This document shows positions 1 through 8,244 of a DNA stretch of 27,052 nt, one piece after another. The first letter of the stretch is position 1. Each line of letters opens with the position of its first letter. The stretch lies in assembly GCA_943326025.2 (NCBI GenBank), contig CALPRR020000005.1, forward strand, positions 1 to 27,052, given 5' to 3'. The position numbers and the translations under genes were made by a program. The stretch is from Candidatus Kuenenia stuttgartensis (lineage in GTDB: Bacteria > Bacteroidota > Bacteroidia > Flavobacteriales_D > Crocinitomicaceae). The notes beneath the pieces were generated by a model. It was not told the DNA's origin. It made no database searches and saw only the letters and a list, made by a program, of their open reading frames with translations.

Positions 1-547
1 ATGAGCCAGCTCTTTTTCCATTGTACCAAGCTCCAAAAGAATGAGCAGAATCTGAAAGAACCAAAATTCTACCTAACATTTCTTGTTCCACCGTAGCTGC
101 TTGGAACATTGCTTTTTTAGCAACTACCAAATCATTAATTTCATTGTAATCACAAGGATAACCTCCAAAATCAACGGGCATTATCACTTTTGTTTTCGCT
201 GTTATTGCTTTCTCTATTTCTTTATGTGAAATATTAAAATCAAAAGCATTTACATCAACAAAAACAGGTTTTGCTCCACAATGCATTACCACATTTGCTG
301 TTGCAGAATAAGTATAAGCTGGTAAAATAACTTCATCTCCTTCGCCAACACCAAACCATCTTAATATTGTTTCCAAACCTGCAGTTGCACTATTTAAACA
401 CAACGTAGCTTGATTACCACAATATTCTGTAATTTCTTTCTCAAAAGCTTTGGTTCTTGGACCTGTTGTTATCCAACCAGATTGCAACACTTTAACAACT
501 TCATCAATTGCTTTTTGATTAATATTTGGGGGTGAAAATGGAATCAT
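1..547 (-). CDS. DegT/DnrJ/EryC1/StrS aminotransferase, partial (3' end off the window)
   Basis: The frame opens with ATG at 547-545 and runs off the left edge, giving 182 N-terminal residues of a family that is usually about 370-400 long. It starts MIPFSPPNINQKAIDEV and continues with a GWITTGPRTKAFEKE segment, typical of PLP-dependent nucleotide-sugar aminotransferases. SATAGLE near residues 53-59 fits the PLP-phosphate loop, and LSDSAHSFGA carries Asp166, the expected partner of the PLP pyridine nitrogen. The Schiff-base lysine lies outside the window, so catalytic competence cannot be checked. The family transfers an amino group to a keto-sugar nucleotide, making amino sugars for surface glycans. 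It is the most downstream visible gene of the polysaccharide cluster, 27 nt after a WbuB-like glycosyltransferase. Which sugar it makes cannot be told from this fragment. Confidence 0.93.
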   Translation of the reverse strand, partial: MIPFSPPNINQKAIDEVVKVLQSGWITTGPRTKAFEKEITEYCGNQATLCLNSATAGLETILRWFGVGEGDEVILPAYTYSATANVVMHCGAKPVFVDVNAFDFNISHKEIEKAITAKTKVIMPVDFGGYPCDYNEINDLVVAKKAMFQAATVEQEMLGRILVLSDSAHSFGAWYNGKRAGS

Positions 548-574
548 AATATAAACTATTTATCACAAAGTTAA

Positions 575-1792
575 TTAACTTGACAATTTATTTAGCAAAT
601 CAGAGGCAATCTTATTTCTATTAAAATGAATATTGACATAATTTCTTCCATTTATCCCCATTTCATTGATAATCGACCTATTATTTGCAAGATAATTCAC
701 CTTTTCAATTAGATCAATATGATTTTCAGGTTCGAAGAAAAATCCGGCTTGAGCATTTTCAATAAAATGTTTTCTTGCCTCACCATCAACACCTAACAAA
801 AGAGGTACTTCCATTGCTAATGCTTCAAATATTTTAGAAGGAATAGCTCCTTCAAAAAGTTCTAATTTACGAAGTGGAACCAAAGCAACATCGATTTCCT
901 TTAAAATACCTGGCATTTCGGTTTTAGTAACCGGTGGTAAAAAATGAACATTTGAAAGATTTAATTCTTTCTTCAGATTTTCTAATTCGTCTTTTTCAGG
1001 TCCTGACCCTTGAATAATAAATTGAACATTTGAAGGACAATTTTTATCCGAAGCTGCTTTTAGAATCACATGTAATCCTTGTGCATATCCTAAAATCCCA
1101 CCATAAAAAAACAACACATCTTCTTCTTTAAATTGATGTTTTTTACGGAATCCATTCTCCAAAACTTTTGTTGGATTGTAATATTCTAAATCTACACCAT
1201 TAGGAAGCCAATAAACATCTGTTGAGGGAAATCTTTGTTTAATATTTGATACAATACCATTTGTTTGACCAGTAACTAAAAATGCTTTTTTGTAACACTT
1301 CTCCTCCAAATTATAAGCTAATTTCAAAAGATACTTATTCGTTACTAAGTCTAATTTTTCTGCACTTTCAGGCCATAAATCTGAAACATTAAAAATCAAT
1401 TTCGCCTTTAACTTTCTACTTAAAGCCATTGCTGAATAACCTAAAAACAATGGTGGTGACTCAACCATTAAAAAATCAAATTTACCAAGTTTTCTTCCTC
1501 GAAAATAAGAAGTTATAACAAAACTAAAATAGTTTAACAAACGACTAATTATAGACTTTGATTTTGAAACATAAATTTTAGCTCTATGAACACTAATTCC
1601 ATCAATAACTTCTTCTTTTATTTTACCTCCTAAATAAGCTTCTTGAATTTCCATTTTAGGATAATTTGGCATAGCAGTTAATACTTCTACGTCAATTCCA
1701 TTCGCCTTTAATCGAATAGCCAATTCATGAAGTCTATTTTGAGGAGCACCAATTTCTGGTGGATAATATTGTGTCAATATTAATAATCTCAT
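575..1792 (-). CDS. WbuB-like family 4 glycosyltransferase
   Basis: This 405-residue protein has the two-domain GT-B pattern. The N-terminus reads LILTQYYPPEIGAPQNRLHE, followed by TAMPNYP near residue 40 and NVSDLWPESA near 135; these are hallmarks of the WbuB-like branch of GT4. The C-terminal half contains PNGVDLEYYNP (about 197), YGGILGYAQG (about 230) and the donor-site segment PSKIFEALAM (about 318). The family moves a sugar from a nucleotide donor to a lipid-linked acceptor at the inner face of the membrane, and some WbuB members transfer N-acetylfucosamine. With the aminotransferase next door, an amino-sugar donor is a reasonable inference, not a demonstrated one. The ATG lies 1 nt downstream of the stop of the upstream O-antigen ligase-family gene, so the two are probably translated in tandem. 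No transmembrane segment is evident. Confidence 0.9.
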   Translation of the reverse strand: MRLLILTQYYPPEIGAPQNRLHELAIRLKANGIDVEVLTAMPNYPKMEIQEAYLGGKIKEEVIDGISVHRAKIYVSKSKSIISRLLNYFSFVITSYFRGRKLGKFDFLMVESPPLFLGYSAMALSRKLKAKLIFNVSDLWPESAEKLDLVTNKYLLKLAYNLEEKCYKKAFLVTGQTNGIVSNIKQRFPSTDVYWLPNGVDLEYYNPTKVLENGFRKKHQFKEEDVLFFYGGILGYAQGLHVILKAASDKNCPSNVQFIIQGSGPEKDELENLKKELNLSNVHFLPPVTKTEMPGILKEIDVALVPLRKLELFEGAIPSKIFEALAMEVPLLLGVDGEARKHFIENAQAGFFFEPENHIDLIEKVNYLANNRSIINEMGINGRNYVNIHFNRNKIASDLLNKLSS

Positions 1793-1793
1793 T

Positions 1794-3041
1794 TTATCCT
1801 ATTTTTTGATCTTTCTCTTTATTCAAATAAAGAATAGATAATAAACAAATCCAAAAAGTATAAATAACAATACCACTATGTCGTTGCAGCATTGATTCAA
1901 AAAGGGAATTAAAGAACAAACTTCCAACAATCAACATCAACAAATAATCATTTTCTTTAAATGCAGCATAAAATCCATAACCAATTATTGAAAGCAAAAT
2001 TAGTATCCCAAAAACACCAATTTCTAAAGTCGTTTGAAAAAATTGATTGTGAGGATTCAACTCTTCTTTCGCTAATTCCTTTTGATTTAATAAATTTAAT
2101 TCTTTTGCTAAATATTCATCTACATTCCCCGTTCCTACACCAAGTGGATATTTTTGAATGGCTTTAACTGCAGCTGTCCACATCACAATTCGAACTTCCG
2201 TTCCTGACATTGGGTAGACTCTCGATTTCACAAAAGCATCTGGACTTTTCAAGTATTCATCTGCATACCACTTCGCATTGTACCATTCCCCTTCAATTTG
2301 AGGGATATTTGTAATCGAAAAATAACCAATTAAAGGCATTACTAGAATTGAAATGTAAAAGATTAGCTTTTTCACTTTCTTTTTCAGCCAATAAAGGCAA
2401 TAGACCCCAATCATAATGAATAAGAACAATATACCTGAAAGACTTAACAAAAAGCCTTGCATTAAAATTGCAAAAATCAAAAAAGGAATCATCCACTTTT
2501 TATTGAAATAATGCCATTCTTCTTTCCATCCTTTTAAAACAATTCCAATTGAAATCATTAAATACACTGTTAAATAAGTTGGATGTATAAATGGAGAAAC
2601 TGAAGATGCTAAAACACATCCTCTCGTTCCTGTTGGTCCTAAATAACAATAAATTCCTTTAACTAGGCCTATTAACGTTATAAATAAAGTCCCTGAAATA
2701 AATCCAATGTAACTCCAATTTAATTTTAACTCTTCTTTTGGCTTGAATGAAAACAATAGTGGAAATAACAGATACGACAATTTATTCTCAACATATCGAA
2801 GAGCTAAAGGCGTATTGTGAGTGAAAATAGTTCCTATCAAAAAAGCTAAATACATTAAAATAAAAAGTGATCCTAATTTGTTCAATTTAAAAATCAACTC
2901 TTTTTTAATGAAGCCATAAACAACAATAATTATTAGTCCCAATAAAAACAACCCAGTCATTTTTGGAAGCACTACTACACCAAAAGCGACCAATCCAAGA
3001 TAAATACTTAATAATTGTATGTATTTCATTTCGACTTTCAT
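1794..3041 (-). CDS. O-antigen ligase/polymerase family membrane protein (Wzy_C type)
   Basis: This 415-residue polytopic membrane protein has roughly ten hydrophobic segments and one long soluble loop at about residues 245-335. The loop ends in NPHNQFFQTTLEIGVFG (about 329-345), the PHN..L..G-[IV]-[FL]-G signature of the Wzy_C / O-antigen ligase family, with His331 as the conserved histidine. Arg284 in TEVRIVMW is a conserved upstream arginine. The family either ligates undecaprenyl-linked glycan to lipid A core (WaaL) or polymerises repeat units (Wzy); sequence alone does not separate the two. A second family member sits at 9486-10886, so the cluster may encode one of each. The ATG overlaps the upstream gene's TGA by 4 nt; Met5 is an alternative start. 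Confidence 0.88.
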   Translation of the reverse strand: MKVEMKYIQLLSIYLGLVAFGVVVLPKMTGLFLLGLIIIVVYGFIKKELIFKLNKLGSLFILMYLAFLIGTIFTHNTPLALRYVENKLSYLLFPLLFSFKPKEELKLNWSYIGFISGTLFITLIGLVKGIYCYLGPTGTRGCVLASSVSPFIHPTYLTVYLMISIGIVLKGWKEEWHYFNKKWMIPFLIFAILMQGFLLSLSGILFLFIMIGVYCLYWLKKKVKKLIFYISILVMPLIGYFSITNIPQIEGEWYNAKWYADEYLKSPDAFVKSRVYPMSGTEVRIVMWTAAVKAIQKYPLGVGTGNVDEYLAKELNLLNQKELAKEELNPHNQFFQTTLEIGVFGILILLSIIGYGFYAAFKENDYLLMLIVGSLFFNSLFESMLQRHSGIVIYTFWICLLSILYLNKEKDQKIG

Positions 3042-4063
3042 TTCCCAATAGACTTTTTATACAATTCTATAAATTGATCTGTGCAAGCTTTTCTTGATGC
3101 TTTTTCTTTCACCAATTGCTTATTCGAATTTTTTGCTTCTTGAAAATTAAGTTCCAATGCTTTTTCAAGTGGATTTTCCTCGGTCGTTTCAATAATTCCA
3201 TTGATATTATTGACAATCCATTCATGAGAAACTGGTAAATCTGATAAAACAGGAATACATCCAGCAGACATAGCTTCCAATACACTTACAGAAGTTCCGT
3301 CCGATTCTGGAATAGAAATATAAATTTTTGATTTTGAATACCATTCTTTATTTTCAGAGGCATTTAACCAACCAACAAACTCAACTTTATCGCTCAATTG
3401 ATTTTCATTTACAAGTTCTCTCAATCGATCCGTTTGATCACCTGAACCAGCAATCACTAATTTCCAATCACTATGATTATTACTGAAAACTTTAAAATAG
3501 TGAATGATTTGATCGATTCGATATAGAGTTTTATGTAATCGATTTGAATATACAATTTTTAATTTTTCTTGTTCATCTACCAATTCTATTCCATATTGAA
3601 GTAGTTGATATTTTGAAATAGAATTGTCTAATTTTTTCATCGCATCAACCATTATGTTTGCGTCAGCAGTTACAAAATTAGATCTTTGAAGTGTTTTTGT
3701 TGTCAGAAATCGAAAGAAACTATTTTTGAAAGGAATCAACAAAACGTCACTTCCCCATGCTGTTGACACAATTGGTAAATGCAATTTCGAAGCAGCTCTG
3801 GAAACAAAATAAGCTAAACGATTTATTTGATGAATATGAATAATTTCTGGTTCAAGCGTTTTTAAAATAGCTTTTAGTCGTAAATAATTTTTTACAATCG
3901 AAATTGGATTTAAACTTCTAAAATTGACTAAATGTTCTTCTTTTACTTGATCAAAATCGCATTTCTCTTCAGCCAATAGATAAATAGCGGATTCTTTCTC
4001 TGCCAAACTTTTGACATAAGAAGAAACATGAATTGAATTTGAACCGACAATTAGTATTTTCAT
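3038..4063 (-). CDS. GT-B (family 4-like) glycosyltransferase
   Basis: This 341-residue soluble protein opens MKILIVGSNSIHVSSYV. It has HIHQINRLAY and TAWGSDVLLIP (about 75-110) in the N-terminal acceptor domain. The donor domain shows LVIAGSGDQTDRL (about 202), VEFVGWL (about 227) and ESDGTSVSVLEAMSAGCIPV (about 253-272). The D-x7-E spacing from Asp255 to Glu263 matches the GT4 E-x7-E nucleotide-sugar site with Asp in the first place. The likely job is adding one sugar to the lipid-linked repeat unit in the cytoplasm. The gene is embedded by 4-nt ATGA overlaps on both sides, with the acyltransferase upstream and the ligase-family gene downstream, so translational coupling is likely. The donor-site motif also resembles that of the tandem glycosyltransferase at 6406-8244. 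Sugar specificity cannot be read from sequence. Confidence 0.9.
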   Translation of the reverse strand: MKILIVGSNSIHVSSYVKSLAEKESAIYLLAEEKCDFDQVKEEHLVNFRSLNPISIVKNYLRLKAILKTLEPEIIHIHQINRLAYFVSRAASKLHLPIVSTAWGSDVLLIPFKNSFFRFLTTKTLQRSNFVTADANIMVDAMKKLDNSISKYQLLQYGIELVDEQEKLKIVYSNRLHKTLYRIDQIIHYFKVFSNNHSDWKLVIAGSGDQTDRLRELVNENQLSDKVEFVGWLNASENKEWYSKSKIYISIPESDGTSVSVLEAMSAGCIPVLSDLPVSHEWIVNNINGIIETTEENPLEKALELNFQEAKNSNKQLVKEKASRKACTDQFIELYKKSIGK

Positions 4064-5193
4064 TGGTTTTCTAATTTTCTTTTATGCACCATTTTATCTC
4101 TGATCTTCAGAAATCTATTCTCGAAATACTTGAATGAAAGACCTGAAATCAAGAAAGTCAAACCGATTGAAACAACATAAAGTAGTATATTTCCAGTAAA
4201 ATAATCCGTTTTTAAATAGGAACCTAAAACTTGAATAACTAATAATATAATTATCCAATGGAACATATATATTCCATAAGATATTTTACCTAAATAATTT
4301 GCGAATTTTAAATCTATTAAATTCGCTAAAAACGAGTTATTAGCAACAGCTAAAATTAGTATTCCGAATAAAACAGCGAAAACTTCTTGTGTTACTTCAA
4401 TCTTCGTTAAACAAATCTGAATGGTATCATTTAAGTAGATTGGAAAAGGCATTAACCAATATAGTAACGGGATTAAAAAACAAGAAATTGCAACAAACTT
4501 ACTTTTGAATAGTTGAGCCAATTGAGAGCTATACTTCATTTGTAAAATTGCACAAATCCCTCCTAAAGCCATACAATTGTATTTTGAACCATAGAAAAAA
4601 TTTCTAAAGAATGATTCAACTTCAATGGAAGGTTGTATCGAACAAATGATAATTTGAGGAAGAAATGTATATACTCCAAAAAATAAAACCAAAAATAAGA
4701 ACAACCACTTCTTTAATTTTGAAACTATAAAAGGATGAACGAGATAAAACTGTTCTTCAACACCTATGCTCCATAATTGGGGACTTACTTTCCAAGTCAA
4801 ATCCAAAGCATGCGATACATTTGGAAAAATTGTTAAACACAATAGCCAAGTTAAAGCGGATGGAAAATATTGGAAAATCAGAACGGATAAAATAATGATT
4901 AAAAAGTACAACGGCCAAACTCTCAATATCCGCTTAGCATAAAATGTTTTAAATGAAATTGTATTGGTCTCATTTTGCTCCTTTAACAACAAATAAGTAA
5001 TCAAAAATCCAGACAACACGAAAAATAATACAACACCTGTATGACCAGAAGAATGAAGAAAATAATTCAAATGCAACAAGTTAGGAAAACCTTTTGATTG
5101 TTTAATCAATTCAACATGTCCAACCAAAACGGAAATTGCCGCAATTGCTCTTAATGTATTTAAACCTTGAAAATAATTCCTCACCTGACTCAT
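4060..5193 (-). CDS. Acyltransferase 3 (OafA/YrhL-like) membrane acyltransferase
   Basis: This 377-residue integral membrane protein has about ten hydrophobic segments. The first contains LRAIAAISVLVGHVE, with the R-x10-H pattern (Arg15, His26) characteristic of acyltransferase-3 enzymes. Next come GVVLFFVLSGFLITYLLLKE (about 54-73) and FYAKRILRVWPLY, then WSIGVEEQFYLVHPF, all standard family motifs. These proteins move an acetyl or similar acyl group across the membrane onto a sugar hydroxyl, as in O-antigen O-acetylation. No C-terminal SGNH domain is present, so the protein is the short, membrane-only form. It lies inside the polysaccharide cluster, 2 nt downstream of a glycosyltransferase gene and overlapping the next gene by 4 nt, which supports a role in decorating the same glycan. 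The acyl group and target sugar are unknown. Confidence 0.93.
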   Translation of the reverse strand: MSQVRNYFQGLNTLRAIAAISVLVGHVELIKQSKGFPNLLHLNYFLHSSGHTGVVLFFVLSGFLITYLLLKEQNETNTISFKTFYAKRILRVWPLYFLIIILSVLIFQYFPSALTWLLCLTIFPNVSHALDLTWKVSPQLWSIGVEEQFYLVHPFIVSKLKKWLFLFLVLFFGVYTFLPQIIICSIQPSIEVESFFRNFFYGSKYNCMALGGICAILQMKYSSQLAQLFKSKFVAISCFLIPLLYWLMPFPIYLNDTIQICLTKIEVTQEVFAVLFGILILAVANNSFLANLIDLKFANYLGKISYGIYMFHWIIILLVIQVLGSYLKTDYFTGNILLYVVSIGLTFLISGLSFKYFENRFLKIRDKMVHKRKLENQ

Positions 5194-5195
5194 TG

Positions 5196-6416
5196 CTATT
5201 TTTTTGAAGTAAGTTGATTTATTAATTCAGCCAATTTTTGGACTTGATTTTTACGGTGTAATGATGCAATCGCTTCAGCCGATGCTATTTTTAAATCATT
5301 ATTTAATTTAGCATTAAAAGCTTCTAATATTATTTTTTTATTCTCAGTATGATCTTCAAATTCTGCAACGTAACCACAATGAAGCTCATTCACTAATTCA
5401 GCCGCTACATCATCTTTATCAACAAATGCAAGTACTGGCTTTTCTGCAGAAATATAATCGAAAATTTTCCCTGAAAAAACACCTTTATGCTTTGTTCGAG
5501 GATGAATCAGAATATTTCCATCTAAACGATTCATTTCTTTTACAGCGTCGATATAGTTTAATCCTGCATATTTAAAGACATCCTCTTTTATTGCTGAAGG
5601 AATTGAATAATTGTTATGAGCACCATAAATATGAACACTAAATTTCAATTCAGGATTCTCCTTCTTTATTTCAACCAATGCGTTAAATACAAAATCAGGT
5701 TTTCTTGCACCATAGAAACTTCCAAAATAACCCAATTTAAATTCATTGTCCTGTGATGCAGCATTGTCTAATTTTAAATCATGATCAAAGCCATTTCTGA
5801 TTTCTTCAAAAAATGAAACAGATGGACATATTTGGCGAAATTCTTCTACAATTGGTTTACTCACTGAAGTAATTGCGGAAGCGTATTTATTGACATCTTC
5901 TTCAATTGCCTTCAACATATTTTTTGTATTCAGATCAATGTATGGATTTGAACTCATTTCATCTCTCATGTCTGCAATCCACGGAACATTGGAGAATTCT
6001 TTGCAAAATTCAATCGCAACTAAATGTGCTTCTTGTGGAGAATACGAAGAAATAATCAAATCAAAAGTCTCTTCTTTATGTCTTGTTTTTAACTTTTGAA
6101 TCGTTGCCTTTTTCCAGCTATCAAGTGGATTCTTAACAATGTACTTTAATCCGATACGTAAGGCTGTCTTAGCGTTGTGCACTAATTTATTATCAGCTTG
6201 ATTACTTTTTAGTTTTTCAAACAACTTATTTGAAGTAGAAAAGTGAACTGACAATCGTTCAGTTTTTTGAAGTTTTTCCGATTTTTCACCTAAACAAAAT
6301 ACCTCTACTTGAAATTCTTCAGACAAGTAATTTGCAAACGCATTCATACGACTTACAGCCACCCCATTTAATGGTGGAAACCACGTTGTTACAAGTGCAA
6401 TTCGTTTAGTTTTCAT
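5196..6416 (-). CDS. GT-B glycosyltransferase, family 4-like
   Basis: This 406-residue soluble protein opens with IALVTTWFPPLNGVAVSR, the N-terminal fold pattern of GT4 enzymes (a WFPP..G element before the first helix). Other family-like elements are WIADMRDE (about 146), GYFGSFYGARKPDFVF (about 229), VHIYGAH (about 261) and GKIFDYISAEKPVLAFVD (about 316), where Asp320 replaces the glutamate found in the more usual KIFEY. The role is inferred to be sugar transfer onto the growing lipid-linked repeat. The start overlaps the end of the tandem glycosyltransferase gene by 11 nt and the stop lies 2 nt before the acyltransferase start, so it sits in a tightly packed operon. It is less close to well-known families than the WbuB-like gene; the fold call is firm but the donor and linkage are not. 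Confidence 0.85.
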   Translation of the reverse strand: MKTKRIALVTTWFPPLNGVAVSRMNAFANYLSEEFQVEVFCLGEKSEKLQKTERLSVHFSTSNKLFEKLKSNQADNKLVHNAKTALRIGLKYIVKNPLDSWKKATIQKLKTRHKEETFDLIISSYSPQEAHLVAIEFCKEFSNVPWIADMRDEMSSNPYIDLNTKNMLKAIEEDVNKYASAITSVSKPIVEEFRQICPSVSFFEEIRNGFDHDLKLDNAASQDNEFKLGYFGSFYGARKPDFVFNALVEIKKENPELKFSVHIYGAHNNYSIPSAIKEDVFKYAGLNYIDAVKEMNRLDGNILIHPRTKHKGVFSGKIFDYISAEKPVLAFVDKDDVAAELVNELHCGYVAEFEDHTENKKIILEAFNAKLNNDLKIASAEAIASLHRKNQVQKLAELINQLTSKK

Positions 6417-8244
6417 CGATGAATTTGTTTATTTCTTTAATATAATTTCCAATAATGATTTCTTTCTTAAAGTTTTCTGAGACATACTCAAAATTAGACC
6501 TATTTGGTATTAATCCTTTCTGTTCAATTTGCATTTTCAGATTTTCTAAATTTGAAATTAATTCATTAGAATTTGTAGCCAAATAAGTTTTTTCATTTGG
6601 ATAACTCCAAATAACTTCACATCCATTTCCTAACGCTTCAACAACAGACATTGAATTCCCATCATGCTTCGTAATTCTAACAAAAATCGCCGTTTTTTTC
6701 ATCAAAGCAGCAACTTCTTCTTGACTTATCCATCCATGAAAAATAATGTTTTCTGGTGAGTCTAAATCTTTACCATCAGAACCAATCACATGAAAAATCA
6801 TTGATTTAAAATTAGTCGCAGCTTCAACCATTTCATTATAACCATAAAATGCTTCACGTCCTTGTCCCATATATGAAAGAACACTTACTGTTTCATAAAT
6901 AGATTCGTTTTCAGAAAATTCAAGATGTTTAAATCGAACTATCTTGATTGGTTGAATAACTTGCTCTAATTCTTCTTTCAACCAAGTAGCATCTGTAAAA
7001 TGCCTTGCGTGATTGATATACTTCTTTTCAATCGTTCCATTATTAAATCGATCAATTGCCAGTGAAACATCTGTTCCTTGCCATTGCATTATTAATTTTT
7101 TCTTAAATCGAAGTACCCAATTCAAAGACCCACTATTATCACTTACTCCATTAAACGAGATCACTAAATCTGTAAAAGGCAATAAAAATAAAAATCTAAT
7201 TTTTTGCCAGTACGAATAATAAGTATCCGCAAAATAATAGGCATTCTTAGCATCTAAAGAATGAAGATCATCTACTAAACGCTTTGAAAACAAAGGCAAT
7301 CCATTCACTAAAATACGTTTCTTTGATTTAAATGGTGCTTTTAAAACGTTATGAATCTCTGCTGCGTATTTAGTCAAGACTTTATTCTTCCCAAATTTAC
7401 CAAGTACTTTTTGACTTAATTCAATATTTGGAGTCAATTCTCTTTCTTCAATTTTAGCAACAACTTCTTCTAATTTCAATTTTGCTTGTTCAAATGTTGA
7501 AGCAAAATGTGAAAATTTAAATTCAAAAGACCAAATAACTTCGCATCCATAACTCAAAGCTTCCGTTACTGAAACTGAAAATCCATCATGTTCTGTTAAC
7601 CGAAGAAAAATTGGAGAAGTTCGCATTAAATCAGCTACTTCACTTTCGGTTTTCCAACCTAAAATTGATAAATTCGAAGGATACTCAAATTCTGAATTTT
7701 CGACACCTAAAACATCAAATTGAATTTCTGGAAAAGTTCGTGCTAATTCACAAATCTTATCCATTCCATAAAATGCTTGACGAGATTGTGCAACATATGT
7801 CAATACTCTAATTGAATCGTATTTTTTAACTGTCGTACTTTCAGGAATGTATTTAAACCAAATTTTTACTGGATCAACATTTATACTTTTGACTTCTTCA
7901 TACTGCCAATCAGAATCAACAAAACTTGAAGAACAATCGATGTATTTTCTATTTATCGTGTTGTTTTTGAAACGTTCAATTGCTAATAAACAATCTGTTC
8001 CCATCCATTGTAAAATAATTCGCTTTTTCCAAAAAAGAGCCCAATCTAAAGATAAACTTCTATCACTTACACCATTTACAGAAATTAATGCTTTCGCAAA
8101 AGGCATTAAAAACAAAAATTTTAGCTTATCCCATTTTGAATAATAAGTATTGACAAATACATATTTAACATTAGGATCAATTTCACTTAAATCCTTCGCT
8201 AAACGCTTTGCAAATAAAGGAAGTCCATTAATTAATACTAACAT
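6406..8244 (-). CDS. Tandem-duplicated glycosyltransferase (two GT-B copies in one protein)
   Basis: This 612-residue protein consists of two homologous copies, about residues 1-304 and 309-612. Hand alignment at a constant 308-residue offset, without gaps, gives 58 identities over residues 3-102 and 28 over 191-240 (56%). Each copy has NGLPLF.KRL at its start, NGVSD.S.SL.W, then QW.GTD (Trp80 and Trp388), a GW....EVA.LM turn, and a donor-type motif: EHDGFSVSVTEAL at 218 and KHDGNSMSVVEAL at 526. Both keep D-x7-E (Asp220/Glu228 and Asp528/Glu536), the GT4-like E-x7-E position. Each half is only about 305 residues, shorter than the usual 350-400 of GT4. The ATG overlaps the flippase stop by 17 nt, and the first copy begins at the same motif as the second, which supports this start. 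It probably adds two sugars, or the same sugar twice; this is inference. Confidence 0.87.
   Translation of the reverse strand: MLVLINGLPLFAKRLAKDLSEIDPNVKYVFVNTYYSKWDKLKFLFLMPFAKALISVNGVSDRSLSLDWALFWKKRIILQWMGTDCLLAIERFKNNTINRKYIDCSSSFVDSDWQYEEVKSINVDPVKIWFKYIPESTTVKKYDSIRVLTYVAQSRQAFYGMDKICELARTFPEIQFDVLGVENSEFEYPSNLSILGWKTESEVADLMRTSPIFLRLTEHDGFSVSVTEALSYGCEVIWSFEFKFSHFASTFEQAKLKLEEVVAKIEERELTPNIELSQKVLGKFGKNKVLTKYAAEIHNVLKAPFKSKKRILVNGLPLFSKRLVDDLHSLDAKNAYYFADTYYSYWQKIRFLFLLPFTDLVISFNGVSDNSGSLNWVLRFKKKLIMQWQGTDVSLAIDRFNNGTIEKKYINHARHFTDATWLKEELEQVIQPIKIVRFKHLEFSENESIYETVSVLSYMGQGREAFYGYNEMVEAATNFKSMIFHVIGSDGKDLDSPENIIFHGWISQEEVAALMKKTAIFVRITKHDGNSMSVVEALGNGCEVIWSYPNEKTYLATNSNELISNLENLKMQIEQKGLIPNRSNFEYVSENFKKEIIIGNYIKEINKFIDEN

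Noticed and set aside
568..581. 14-nt perfect palindrome AAGTTAATTAACTT at the end of the WbuB-like gene
   Set aside because: It has no loop, is purely A/T-rich at its centre and overlaps the TAA stop. It has no U-tract, so it is not a terminator, and there is no evidence of a binding site.
7540..7600. Lys526 in place of Glu218 as proof that the second copy of the tandem glycosyltransferase is dead
   Set aside because: When aligned from the conserved second Glu, the first acidic residue of the GT4 site is Asp220/Asp528, and both copies keep it. The Glu/Lys difference is outside the D-x7-E motif.
7013..8143. Two similar open frames on the plus strand (about 7013-7219 and 7847-8143) within the tandem glycosyltransferase gene
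   Set aside because: They resemble each other only because the sense gene is duplicated; they mirror the same repeated DNA and have no independent support.
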